A stretch of 64,000 nt of DNA from Aphanothece sacrum FPU1 (GTDB taxonomy: Bacteria; Cyanobacteriota; Cyanobacteriia; Cyanobacteriales; Microcystaceae). The DNA lies in assembly GCF_003864295.1 (NCBI RefSeq), contig NZ_BDQK01000013.1, positions 806,001 to 870,000 on the forward strand, written 5' to 3'. Positions 16,872-24,735 of this stretch are shown piece after piece. The notes under the pieces are model-generated. The model did no database searches. It had not been told where the DNA came from and worked only from the letters and a program-made list of their open reading frames with translations. Position 1 is the stretch's first letter; the number at the start of each line of letters is the position of its first letter. Position numbers and translations under genes: made by a program.

Positions 16872-17319
16872 TACAGTGACGTAAGCAAACGCTGATCAGT
16901 TAGTGATGGGAGGGGTTCCCAAACAGGACATTGTCTTAGCTTATCATGTCCCTCATCTGCAACAATACACAGAGTTTGCGATGAGGTAAAGACATAAATT
17001 TTAGAATCAGCAAAAAGATCCATTCCTCTTGAGAATCCATTGATCCCCATTATGATTTATTATGGAACTTACCTATTAACTTAGGAAACAAATTTTGCTA
17101 TGCTAAGAATAGGTAAAATCAAATTTACGCGCCAGCCTGTAGAAACAATTCGTGAATTGTCTCTACCAAAACACATAATTTTTAGTAGGGTTGTGTAAGT
17201 TTTGTTGGACTTATCTAGGGAAATTATCTTTAGGGGCTTAATAAGCTTAAATTACTGTATTTAACCTGCTAATTGTTGTTTATTTCCTAATCATTAATCA
17301 AGCTAAGGTTGTTATAAAT
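16872..17319. other. Intergenic region with a doubtful 61-codon ORF and a palindrome
   Basis: A minus-strand ORF (16865-17050, MGINGFSRGMDLFADSK...) has no ribosome site and overlaps the MITE end; I do not recognise it and cannot support it as a gene. An imperfect 28-bp palindrome GTAGAAACAATTC-GT-GAATTGTCTCTAC lies at 17139-17166. Nothing else is visible. Confidence 0.4.
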
Positions 17320-17760
17320 ATGAGTCGCTTTCTTTACGAAACATCTATTTCTTATAAGGGCTATTTAATTATTCCTTTTTTATTAGCAAGAATGGGAGGA
17401 CAGATGATTTATTCTTATGCTTTACTGGCTGAAGAAGGATATAAAAATGATTTACATAAAGCCATAAATCCTTCAGAAATATGTTCTAATAATCTTAAAG
17501 AAATGATAAAAATTGCTCAACAGCATATTAATGAACAGGAAAAATCATCTGATTTAGAAAAAAATGATTATTTTGAAGAACGTTATACTTATCAAAATAA
17601 TTTAATCATTATTCATCAAGAGTATCAAAAATGTTTTTATGATCATTATCCTCCCAATGAATTGAGAAATATTGCTGCACCGACTTTATTTCTTGATGCT
17701 AATGATTGTATGAATTGGATTCAACAAAAATTATCACGTCATCAAGTAAAATGGGCATGA
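17320..17760 (+). CDS. Hypothetical protein
   Basis: 146 residues, not recognised. One weakly hydrophobic stretch (GYLIIPFLLARMGGQMIYSYALL) lies near the N-terminus, followed by a charged helical middle and a Tyr/Asn-rich end with PTLFLDANDCMNWIQQKLS. Codon use is typical of the window. The start ATG 17320 follows AAGGTTGTTATAAAT, a poor ribosome site. It stands alone between intergenic regions that carry palindromes. Confidence 0.55.
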   Translation: MSRFLYETSISYKGYLIIPFLLARMGGQMIYSYALLAEEGYKNDLHKAINPSEICSNNLKEMIKIAQQHINEQEKSSDLEKNDYFEERYTYQNNLIIIHQEYQKCFYDHYPPNELRNIAAPTLFLDANDCMNWIQQKLSRHQVKWA

Positions 17761-17838
17761 TAGCAAATCTATTTTAGTTTTCTTGGTGAAAGGGGAGAGT
17801 GTGTAGGGTGGTGATAACTAAAGCTTATAATTCGTAGG

Positions 17839-17904
17839 GTGGGTTAGACGCAGCTATGATTTTGCAGTAAAAACGGCTCAATTTTAAGGCCCGTTCTAAC
17901 CCAC
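17839..17904. repeat. Degenerate GTGGGTTAGA inverted-repeat element
   Basis: GTGGGTTAGACG at 17839-17850 is inverted as CGTTCTAACCCAC at 17892-17904. It is a decayed relative of the 9457-9577 element. The rest of the 414-bp gap (17761-18174) shows one more small inverted pair, GCTCCGACAT / ATGTCGGGAG, near 17920-17956 and is otherwise featureless. Confidence 0.55.
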
Positions 17905-18174
17905 TATCTTCAGTATTATAGCTCCGACATACATTTTATACCAAAATGTCGGGAGAGCCTATTATTTTTATGGGTTAGAGGAACGGCTATCGAATGTTAT
18001 ATTAAACATTGGGATATCAATTTTTAGTAGGCTATTAAATTCGGCGGTAAGCATCGTTAACCATAGAAATAAAATGGTTATACAAAAAATGTTTATAGCA
18101 TTAAAATGAGCCAATTTTTATCCTTTATCCCGTAAAAAGTCAAGTATAATTTAAGTAAAATTCAGGTTAAAAAA

Positions 18175-18738
18175 ATGGTGCAAGCTTTATCAAAAATACT
18201 AACATTAGAGGAGTTTCTACAACAACCAGAAGCTAAACCCGCTAATGAGTATATTGACGGTAAAATTATTCAAAAACCGATGCCACAGGGAAAACATAGT
18301 ATCATTCAAGGAGAGCTTATAACCACTATCAATAGTGTTTTGAAGCCTAAACGCTTAGGGCGTGCTTTTGTTGAACTACGTTGTACTTTTGGAGAACGTT
18401 CTATCGTTCCTGATGTTTCTGTTTTTACTTGGGAAAGAATTCCTCGTGACGAAAATGGAGAAGTTTCTAATACTTTTATGATAGCTCCTGACTGGACTAT
18501 TGAAATTTTATCTCCTGCACAAAGTCAGACAAAAGTAACTAAAAATATTCTCCATTGTCTCAATAATGGAACTCAAATTGGTTGGTTAATTGATCCTAAA
18601 GAAAAAACGATTTTTGTTTATTTTTCTCAAGGACAAACAGAGGTATTTGATCAACCAGATCAAATCCTTCCAGTTCCTTCTTTTTCTCATAATATTAATT
18701 TAAGTGTAGGGTCTATATTAGATTGGTTATTAGAGTAA
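18175..18738 (+). CDS. Uma2 family protein
   Basis: 187 residues, the short form without coiled coil. LTLEEFLQQPEAKPANEYIDGKIIQKPMPQGKHSIIQGEL is the standard Uma2 head; SIVPDVSVFTWERIP carries the acidic residue and DWTIEILSPAQSQTKVTKNILHCLNNGTQIGWLIDP carries the Glu-x-Leu-Ser-Pro core, with DPxxK equivalents following. TATAAT at about 18149 may be its -10 box. Role unknown; nuclease fold by family. Confidence 0.88.
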   Translation: MVQALSKILTLEEFLQQPEAKPANEYIDGKIIQKPMPQGKHSIIQGELITTINSVLKPKRLGRAFVELRCTFGERSIVPDVSVFTWERIPRDENGEVSNTFMIAPDWTIEILSPAQSQTKVTKNILHCLNNGTQIGWLIDPKEKTIFVYFSQGQTEVFDQPDQILPVPSFSHNINLSVGSILDWLLE

Positions 18739-18752
18739 ATATATCAGTTTTT

Positions 18753-18778
18753 TAGGGTCAATTCATGAATTGACCCTA
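18753..18778. terminator. 26-bp perfect palindrome, possible terminator
   Basis: TAGGGTCAATTCA / TGAATTGACCCTA forms a perfect 13-bp stem with no loop bases, 14 bp after the Uma2 stop. It could terminate transcription or be a dispersed palindrome; a similar AATTC-GAATT palindrome lies at 17139. Confidence 0.45.
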
Positions 18779-18851
18779 CAGATAGTTTTAATGAGTAAAT
18801 TTTGTTGCTATTATTAGGTAAGATAATTAAGAGCGATCGCTTAGTAAAAAA

Positions 18852-19808
18852 ATGAAAGGACTCTGGTTAGAAAACAATCGATTACAATTAAAAACTGATC
18901 TACCTATTCCCGAACCTGCTAATAATGAAGCTTTAGTAAGAGTTCTACAAGCAGGAGTCTGTAATACGGATTTAGAATTATTACGGGGTTATTATCCCTA
19001 TCAAGGTATTCTCGGTCATGAATTTGTCGGCATTGTTGAAAAAGGGCCCCAACATTTAATTAATCAACGGGTTGTTGGTGAAATTAATGCGGTTTGTGGT
19101 GAATGTCGTTTCTGTTTGGGAGGTTCACCTACCCATTGCGAAAACCGTAGCGTTTTAGGTATCGTTAATCGTAACGGGGCCTTTGCTGAATATCTCACTT
19201 TACCTGTCAATAATTTACATAAAGTTCCTGATAATATAAGCACAGATGTGGCAACTTTTACCGAACCTTTGGCAGCAGCTTTAGAAATACAACAACAAAT
19301 AAAAATAGGAGAAAATCAACGGGTTTTAGTAGTAGGAGATGGTAAATTAGGACAATTAGTGGCGCAAACTTTAGCCTTAACTGGATGTGATTTATTAGTT
19401 ATTGGTCGTCATCCCGAAAAATTAGCTAATTTAGCCGTTAGAAACATTAAAACCGGGTTAGAAAATGAGCTAAAAGAAAGAAGTTTTGATATTGCCGTAG
19501 AATGTACAGGAAACCCCGCAGGATTTGAGATTGCTCGTCGTTCTTTATCTCCTCGTGGTATTTTGGTTTTAAAGAGTACCTACGCAGGAAAATTAACCCT
19601 AGATGCTTCGGCTTTGGTAGTCGATGAAATTACGGTTATGGGTTCTCGTTGTGGACCCTTTGTTCCTGCATTAGAATTATTAGCTAATAACCGAGTAGAT
19701 GTTGCTTCTTTAATTCAAGCTCGTTATCCTTTAATTGATAGTTTAAAAGCCTTTAATCATGCTCAACGTCGAGGGGTATTAAAAGTATTAGTTGAGGTTA
19801 GTTCCTAG
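18852..19808 (+). CDS. Zinc-dependent alcohol dehydrogenase-like (MDR) protein
   Basis: 318 residues, slightly short for the medium-chain dehydrogenase family. Catalytic zinc ligands are suggested by GVCNTDLELL and GHEFVG. The structural zinc lobe is CGECRFCLGGSPTHC. A Rossmann NAD(P) site VLVVGDGKLGQLVAQ is in the middle, and VECTGNPAGFE follows. It probably oxidises or reduces a polyol or alcohol; the substrate is unknown. The TAG stop is followed in the same frame, without any gap, by the remnant of an Rpn nuclease gene. Confidence 0.9.
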   Translation: MKGLWLENNRLQLKTDLPIPEPANNEALVRVLQAGVCNTDLELLRGYYPYQGILGHEFVGIVEKGPQHLINQRVVGEINAVCGECRFCLGGSPTHCENRSVLGIVNRNGAFAEYLTLPVNNLHKVPDNISTDVATFTEPLAAALEIQQQIKIGENQRVLVVGDGKLGQLVAQTLALTGCDLLVIGRHPEKLANLAVRNIKTGLENELKERSFDIAVECTGNPAGFEIARRSLSPRGILVLKSTYAGKLTLDASALVVDEITVMGSRCGPFVPALELLANNRVDVASLIQARYPLIDSLKAFNHAQRRGVLKVLVEVSS

Positions 19809-20207
19809 GGGTCAATTAGAGTAAATGAACAAGAGGAAGTTATGCAAATTACCACTAGCTGGATGCAAAAGGGACTTGAACAGGGACTTGAACAGGGACT
19901 TGAACAGGGACTTGAAAAAGGACTTGAACAGGGACTTGAACAAGGACTTGAACAGGGACTTGAACAGGGACTTGAACAAGGACTTGAACAGGGACTTGAA
20001 CAGGGACTTGAACAAGGCGCAGAACGAGAAAAAGAGTTAATTGTACGTCTTCTTAAACGCAAGATAACACCAATTGATGCCAACTTAGAAGCAACAATAA
20101 AAGCCTTGGATTTGGATAGTATTGAAGCATTAGGAGAGGCATTATTAGATTTTTCAACTGTGGAGAATTTGAGGTATTGGTTAAACAATCAAGCCAAAAA
20201 CAGCTAG
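19809..20207 (+). pseudogene. 3' remnant of an Rpn-type (PD-(D/E)XK transposase-related) gene
   Basis: The open frame from 19842 (121 codons) continues backwards as RVNEQEEV right up to the alcohol dehydrogenase stop at 19806-19808. VNEQEEVMQITTSWM followed by GLEQ repeats and the tail TPIDANLEATIKALDLDSIEALGEALLDFSTVENLRYWL is the C-terminal half of cyanobacterial Rpn/DUF4351-like proteins. The N-terminal nuclease domain is gone, so this is a 5'-deleted remnant, although the ATG at 19842 could still be translated. Same frame as the upstream gene. Confidence 0.7.
19872..20015 (+). repeat. Twelve tandem 12-bp repeats (GLEQ codons)
   Basis: The unit GGACTTGAACAG is repeated twelve times; unit 4 reads GGACTTGAAAAA (GLEK) and three copies end CAA. 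All are in frame and encode Gly-Leu-Glu-Gln, a coiled-coil-like linker usual in Rpn proteins. Confidence 0.95.
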
Positions 20208-20281
20208 TAAGCTATTACGCATTTAAAATGGTTATGAACAATCGAACCTAGGTAAGTAGTTTTATAGTATTAAGCACCTAC

Positions 20282-20310
20282 AAAAAAAGACAGGTAAAAA
20301 TACCTGTCTT
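20282..20310 (-). terminator. Intrinsic terminator of the rplJ-rplL operon
   Basis: Read on the minus strand: AAGACAGGTA-TTTT-TACCTGTCTT followed by a run of T, a perfect 10-bp stem 25 nt after the rplL stop codon. Confidence 0.93.
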
Positions 20311-20335
20311 AATCTTTCACACAGAAAAAGAAACC

Positions 20336-20734
20336 TTACTTGATGCTAACTTTAGCACCAGCTTCTTCAAGTTGTTTCTTGACATTTTCAGCATCATCTT
20401 TGCCAGTAGCTTCTTTAACAGCTTTAGGTGCCGACTCAACTAAATCTTTAGCTTCTTTGAGGCCTAAACCAGTGATAGCGCGAACGACTTTAAGGATAGC
20501 AATCTTCTTGTCGGCCGGAACATCTTCGAGAACTACGTCAAATTCTGTTTTCTCCTCTTCAGGTTCAGCCGCAGCAGCAGGACCAGCCGCGCCAGCAGCC
20601 ATCATCATCATGCCACCAGCAGGCGCAGCAGCACTAACCCCAAATGCTTCCTCAATTTGTTTTACTAATTCAGAAGCTTCTAACAGGGTCAAAGATTTTA
20701 GCTTTTCTAGAATTTCATCAGTTGCAGCAGACAT
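20336..20734 (-). CDS. rplL: Ribosomal protein L7/L12
   Basis: 132 residues. N-terminal dimerisation domain ([27 protein letters not shown]), an alanine-rich hinge with a methionine run, then the factor-binding domain ([55 protein letters not shown]). It is the mobile stalk that recruits translation GTPases. Start ATG at 20734 preceded by AAGGAGT on the minus strand. 86 bp downstream of rplJ and followed by the operon terminator. Confidence 0.99.
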   Translation of the reverse strand: MSAATDEILEKLKSLTLLEASELVKQIEEAFGVSAAAPAGGMMMMAAGAAGPAAAAEPEEEKTEFDVVLEDVPADKKIAILKVVRAITGLGLKEAKDLVESAPKAVKEATGKDDAENVKKQLEEAGAKVSIK

Positions 20735-20820
20735 AGTTTACTCCTTGACAATAAATCAAAAAATTGGATAATCAGACAAACACAATTTAAAACAAGGGCA
20801 GAGTTTTTAAAGACTTTGCC

Positions 20821-21375
20821 CTATTCTTTAGCCGCAATCGCACCAACAACACGACCCAAAGAACTGGGTACTTCGTTGATACCACGAGCCACAGAGGACG
20901 GCACTTCGTTGATACCCACCGCCAGTTTAGTAGCGATAGAATTGATAGCACCAGCAATTTGAGCGATTAATTCCTCTTTGGACGGTAAATCCGCGATCGC
21001 TTTGACTTGCTCCTCATTAAGAGCTTGCCCCTGCATTACGCCACCGCGAAATTCAGTCTTCTTGGTGTCTTTCTTAAATGCCTGGTAAGCTCTAATAGCA
21101 CCGCCGACATCGTCTTTGACGAGAACAAAGGCTGAGGAACCCGATAAAAATTGGGTCATCGGTTTCCAAGTCTCGTTTTCTTCAACAGCTAAGCGCATAA
21201 AGGTATTTTTAGTCACCTTACACACAGAACCCGTTGGACGCAGACGGTTACGCAAGTCGGTAATTTCGGCAACGGATAGCCCTTTATAGTCAACTACAAA
21301 GGCTAATTGAGCGTCAGTCAAGAGTTCCTTGATTTGCGCTATTACCGTCCCTTTATTTTCCCTGGTTCTTCCCAT
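20821..21375 (-). CDS. rplJ: Ribosomal protein L10
   Basis: 184 residues. It anchors L7/L12 dimers to 23S rRNA. Visible: GRTRENKGTVIAQIKELL, FVVDYKGLSVAEITDLRNRLR, CKVTKNTFMRLA and LPSKEELIAQIAGAI. The last 25 residues contain a tandem GINEVPSSVARGINEVPSSLGR duplication (about 157-178), as in other cyanobacterial L10 tails. The strong AAGGAGGTGAG ribosome site lies just upstream of the ATG at 21375. It is preceded by an L10-leader-like structured region, so autogenous control is likely. Confidence 0.98.
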   Translation of the reverse strand: MGRTRENKGTVIAQIKELLTDAQLAFVVDYKGLSVAEITDLRNRLRPTGSVCKVTKNTFMRLAVEENETWKPMTQFLSGSSAFVLVKDDVGGAIRAYQAFKKDTKKTEFRGGVMQGQALNEEQVKAIADLPSKEELIAQIAGAINSIATKLAVGINEVPSSVARGINEVPSSLGRVVGAIAAKE

Positions 21376-21426
21376 TGTCTTCTCACCTCCTTGATGTTGT
21401 AGTTTTGGGAAAGTTTACCCACGGGC

Positions 21427-21590
21427 AAAAAATTAGCCCCTAGCTTTTCGCCGGGGCCGAAATTAGGTCAAGCCAGCCAAAAAAGGTTAATTAGTTCCTT
21501 TTTTATCACTGTTGTTACCTTACTTCAAGCTTTAAACCTCGGCAGGACATTAAGCGTTTATTGCCCCTGCTGTCTTTGGCGTAAACCTTT
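21427..21590 (-). ncRNA. Putative L10 leader with attenuator hairpin
   Basis: On the minus strand, AGACAGCAGGGGC...GCTTAATGTCCTGCCGAGGT (about 21575-21540) matches the conserved core of the bacterial ribosomal L10 leader: a stem closed by GCAGG/CCTGC followed by the CCGAGG turn. Near the 3' end lies GCCCC-loop-GGGGC plus TAATTTTTTG (21457-21427), shaped like an intrinsic attenuator before rplJ. Binding of L10(L12)4 to such leaders represses the operon in other bacteria. Confidence 0.7.
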
Positions 21591-21670
21591 AACAGTTATC
21601 AGTTATCAGTTATCAGTAAAGAATGATCCTTGATAACTGTTTACTGTTTTAATTGTAATGGGTAGTTAGA

Positions 21671-22387
21671 TCATGCCTCTAACAGTTTTAGATCCCGCAA
21701 GGCATTTATGTCAACTGGGATTGATGGCCCCATAGAAGCGGAGACATAAACACTGCGCCAGTAACGTCCTTTGGCACCGGAGGGACGGTTACGATCAACA
21801 GTTTCTTGTAGGGCTTTGAGATTAGCCAGTAAATCTTCTGGGGTGAAGGATGCCTTTCCAAACATAACATGAACAATCCCAGTTCGATCAGCCCGGAATT
21901 CTAATTTCCCTGCTTTAAATTCGGCGATCGCATTGACTAAATCACTGGTGACGGTTCCCCCTTTGGGTGAAGGCATTAAACCTCTTGGCCCCAATAAACG
22001 ACCTAATTTAGCCACTTTAGGCATCATATCAGGGGTAGCGATTAATACCTCGAAATCCATCATTCCTTTGAGGATTTCTTCAATTAATTCTTCTGAACCA
22101 ACAATATCGGCTCCCGCATTACTAGCTTCTTGAACTTTTTCCCCTCTGGCAATAACAGCAACCCGTACTTTTAGTCCGGTTCCTTTGGGTAAGGAAACCG
22201 TTGTCCGTAATTGTTGATCCGTATATTTAGGGTCAATTCCTAGGCGAATATGGGCTTCTGCTGATTCATTAAATTTAGCAGTTGCCGTATCTTTAAGCAA
22301 TTGGAGAGCTTCTAAAGGTTCATAAGTTTTGCTTTGATCGACTTTCTCTAAGGCTGCTTTGAATCGTTTTGAGTTTTTTTTGGTCAT
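21671..22387 (-). CDS. rplA: Ribosomal protein L1
   Basis: 238 residues from ATG 22387. That ATG has GGAGAAAAC directly upstream and yields the standard [16 protein letters not shown] head; the longer frame to 22444 has no ribosome site. Forms the L1 stalk at the E site. Signatures: [58 protein letters not shown] and [15 protein letters not shown]. The gap to rplJ contains the L10 leader. Confidence 0.98.
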   Translation of the reverse strand: MTKKNSKRFKAALEKVDQSKTYEPLEALQLLKDTATAKFNESAEAHIRLGIDPKYTDQQLRTTVSLPKGTGLKVRVAVIARGEKVQEASNAGADIVGSEELIEEILKGMMDFEVLIATPDMMPKVAKLGRLLGPRGLMPSPKGGTVTSDLVNAIAEFKAGKLEFRADRTGIVHVMFGKASFTPEDLLANLKALQETVDRNRPSGAKGRYWRSVYVSASMGPSIPVDINALRDLKLLEA

Positions 22388-22446
22388 GTTTTCTCCGAGG
22401 GTAAATAACGAAGCAATGCCTCTCCCCTTCCAATAAATAAACAAAA

Positions 22447-22869
22447 TTAGTCTTTGATGGTAATACCCATGTTACGGGCAGTCCCTGCAACAATATTCAT
22501 GGCCGCATCAATGTCATTGGCATTGAGATCGGGCATTTTGGTTTGAGCAATTTCCCGCAGTTGAGTGGTGCTAATACTGCCTACTTTGGTCTTATTAGGC
22601 TGATTAGAACCTCTTTCGACTCCGGCTGCTTTACGGATCAAAACTGATGCAGGAGGGGTTTTTAAGACAAAACTGAAGCTTCTATCTTCATAGACAGATA
22701 TTTCCACAGGAATGATCATTCCTACCTGATCAGCCGTTTTGGCATTGTATTCTTTACAGAATGCCATGATGTTCACCCCATGTTGACCCAAGGCCGGGCC
22801 GACTGGGGGAGCGGGGTTCGCTTTTCCTGCGGGTAGGGCTAGTTTAATAATGGCCGAAATTTTTTTCAT
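22447..22869 (-). CDS. rplK: Ribosomal protein L11
   Basis: 140 residues. Binds the GTPase-associated centre of 23S rRNA. N-terminal [35 protein letters not shown] and the C-terminal rRNA-binding [40 protein letters not shown] are diagnostic. 10 bp separate it from nusG, consistent with one transcript. Confidence 0.99.
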   Translation of the reverse strand: MKKISAIIKLALPAGKANPAPPVGPALGQHGVNIMAFCKEYNAKTADQVGMIIPVEISVYEDRSFSFVLKTPPASVLIRKAAGVERGSNQPNKTKVGSISTTQLREIAQTKMPDLNANDIDAAMNIVAGTARNMGITIKD

Positions 22870-22878
22870 CGCTAATCG

Positions 22879-23496
22879 CTAATTTTGCTTCTCAACTTGA
22901 TTAAATTCTAGTTCAACTGGGGTATCTCGTCCAAAAATCGAGAGTAAAGCTCTGAGTTTACTCCGTTCTGGGCTAACTTCCACCACTTCTCCTTCAAATT
23001 CTTTAAACGGCCCTGAAAGCACCAGAATTTTATCACCAATTTCCATGTCGATTTTGACGACTGGTTCTAGTATTTCAATTTGTCTAAAGATTCGTTCCAC
23101 TTCGGATGGGTTAAGTGGCACTGGTTTAACGTGGCCCCTGCCTCTACCATATCTTCGTTTTTGTTCTGCTCCAACGAAGTTGATAACATTCGGGGTATTT
23201 TTGACGACTTGCCAAGCATCATCGTCCATAATCATTTTCACCAGGACATAGCCAGGGAAGACTTTTTCATCTCCATGCTGACGGGAGCCGTCTTTACGGA
23301 CTTTAATAGTAGGCGTTTTCGGAATTTGTACCTGTAAGATGCGGTTAGCCACATCTAGGGTATGAATTCTCTGTTCTAAGTTAGCTTTAACCCGTTTTTC
23401 ACAGCCAGAAGCGACTTGAACGGCATACCAGCGAGCCGCTTTTTGCTGTTGTTCGAGTTGCTCTAGTTCGGGCGATGAATCTTGGGCAAAACTCAT
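22879..23496 (-). CDS. nusG: Transcription termination/antitermination factor NusG
   Basis: 205 residues from ATG 23496, with GGAAGG upstream. The stop of secE overlaps this ATG by one base (TAATG), so translation is probably coupled. NGN domain: WYAVQVASGCEKRVKANLEQRI, KVFPGYVLVKMIMDDDAWQVVKNTPNVINFVG. KOW domain at the C-terminus: GDKILVLSGPFKEFEGEVVEVSPE. It binds RNA polymerase and links it to ribosomes or Rho-like factors. Confidence 0.98.
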   Translation of the reverse strand: MSFAQDSSPELEQLEQQQKAARWYAVQVASGCEKRVKANLEQRIHTLDVANRILQVQIPKTPTIKVRKDGSRQHGDEKVFPGYVLVKMIMDDDAWQVVKNTPNVINFVGAEQKRRYGRGRGHVKPVPLNPSEVERIFRQIEILEPVVKIDMEIGDKILVLSGPFKEFEGEVVEVSPERSKLRALLSIFGRDTPVELEFNQVEKQN

Positions 23497-23732
23497 TAAA
23501 ATACCTTCCCTGATCCCCAACTGAAGAGATTATCAACTAAATAAATGACTGTAGCCACTAAGCTAACCATTAAAATTACGGCCGCTGATTCGCTGAGAAG
23601 TTGCTGTCTAGAGGGCCATACAACTTTAACCAGTTCTTCTTTGGTCTCGTTCACAAGATTGGCTAATTTCGATTGGCTATTTGCTTGTTGAACCTCGCTT
23701 TTGTCTTTTTTTGACCCGTCTTTTTTAACCAC
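23496..23732 (-). CDS. secE: Preprotein translocase subunit SecE
   Basis: 78 residues with a single C-terminal transmembrane helix (AAVILMVSLVATVIYLVDNLF) after the amphipathic segment LVNETKEELVKVVWPSRQQLLSES, the diagnostic SecE motif with the conserved VVWPSR. Short single-span form usual in cyanobacteria. Overlaps nusG by one base. Confidence 0.97.
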   Translation of the reverse strand: MVKKDGSKKDKSEVQQANSQSKLANLVNETKEELVKVVWPSRQQLLSESAAVILMVSLVATVIYLVDNLFSWGSGKVF

Positions 23733-23800
23733 TGTGTTTCCTCCCCAACGTAACCGTTGTCAGTCTTTTCTAGTTGGCTGATTGTTCAACCCTTAAAAAC

Positions 23801-23872
23801 GCGCCCTGGAGGACTTGAACCCCCGACATCAGGTTTTGGAGACCTGCGTTCTACCAACTGAACTAAGAGCGC
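23801..23872 (-). tRNA. tRNA-Trp (CCA anticodon)
   Basis: The minus strand folds as a cloverleaf: acceptor GCGCTCT/AGGGCGC, D arm GTTC-AGTTGGTA-GAAC, anticodon stem CAGGT/ACCTG around CTCCAAA (anticodon CCA), and T arm GGGGG-TTCAAGT-CCTCC. No CCA is encoded. It lies between rplS and secE, as in other cyanobacteria. Confidence 0.97.
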
Positions 23873-23972
23873 ACATCCTGAACTATAACTGAGGTTTATG
23901 CTCTGACTTTTTTCAATTATAGCGCAAGGTGACTCTTTTTTGTTCTTTTGTTTAGGCGGTTGTGGGATCTTT

Positions 23973-24335
23973 TTATAAGGGGCGATCAAATCGTTGCCGG
24001 ATGCGGGTGGCTTTCCCGACGCGATCGCGTAAATAATAGAGTTTGGCTCGGCGTACTCTGCCTCGACGTACTATAGTAATACTGTCAATCCGTGGGGAGT
24101 GTAAGAGAAAGACTCGTTCTACTCCTACTCCTTGGAATACTTTACGGACGGTAATGGTTTCGCTAATACCTCCATTACGCATGCTGACTACTGTCCCTTC
24201 ATAGGGTTGAACTCGTTCTTTTCCTCCTTCTACAATCTTCACACCTACCCGAATGGTATCACCTACGTGAATGGTCGGTAAGGTGTGATTAAGATATTCT
24301 GCTTCTATGTCATTGATGATTTTTTCGGCGTTCAT
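23973..24335 (-). CDS. rplS: Ribosomal protein L19
   Basis: 120 residues. It sits at the 30S-50S interface. [55 protein letters not shown] and [26 protein letters not shown] are the family signature. ATG at 24335. First gene of the minus-strand block that continues through tRNA-Trp to secE. Confidence 0.99.
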   Translation of the reverse strand: MNAEKIINDIEAEYLNHTLPTIHVGDTIRVGVKIVEGGKERVQPYEGTVVSMRNGGISETITVRKVFQGVGVERVFLLHSPRIDSITIVRRGRVRRAKLYYLRDRVGKATRIRQRFDRPL

Positions 24336-24411
24336 AGTTTGGGTAAAAACTCACAATTTTTCATTATACCTTATTTTAGAACAATAGGGGAGGGAACAAG
24401 GGTGGACAGAG

Positions 24412-24651
24412 TTAGTAGGGGCGAATGGCCATTCATTGGTGTCAACTTAGTCCAAAACGCTGACAGGCTAAAGCCTGTGGCTATACCAACGAAGTCCGAC
24501 GAGCGCGGACTTTCTGTACAAAGCCAGCCTATGCTGGCTTTGTACAGTTAACCCCACCCTTGGCAGGGTGTGGGTGGGATGGTGGGAAAGCTTGTGTGTC
24601 TTGGGGTTTAATTTTAAGTTGACACTAATGATGGCCATTCCCCCCTACTAA
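24412..24651. mobile_element. 240-bp MITE-like element with about 39-bp terminal inverted repeats
   Basis: The left end TTAGTAGGGGCGAATGGCC... (24412-24450) is repeated inverted at 24615-24651 (...GGCCATTCCCCCCTACTAA) with few mismatches; both arms contain TGTCAACTTA/TAAGTTGACA. Inside are further hairpins, including TACAAAGCCAGC/GCTGGCTTTGTA (near 24517-24545) and AGGCTAAAGCCT. No coding capacity. It fills most of the 400-bp gap between rplS and the histidine kinase. Confidence 0.8.
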
Positions 24652-24735
24652 GGACAGTGAGTTAGAATAGCAAATAATAACTGGGATTCGTTATTAGTTA
24701 ATATTTTCTATTATTTAACCTATTTTAAAATTAAT

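Noticed and set aside
16865-17050. 61-codon minus-strand ORF (MGINGFSRG...)
   Set aside because: No ribosome site, overlaps a MITE end, no family recognised; noted only inside the intergenic entry.
19805-20188. Minus-strand ORF of 127 codons across the GLEQ repeats
   Set aside because: Composition is a low-complexity reverse complement of the 12-bp repeat (Ser-Pro-Cys runs).
20340-20771. Plus-strand ORF of 143 codons over rplL
   Set aside because: Antisense of a certain ribosomal protein gene; alanine/serine-rich because of the alanine-rich hinge of L7/L12.
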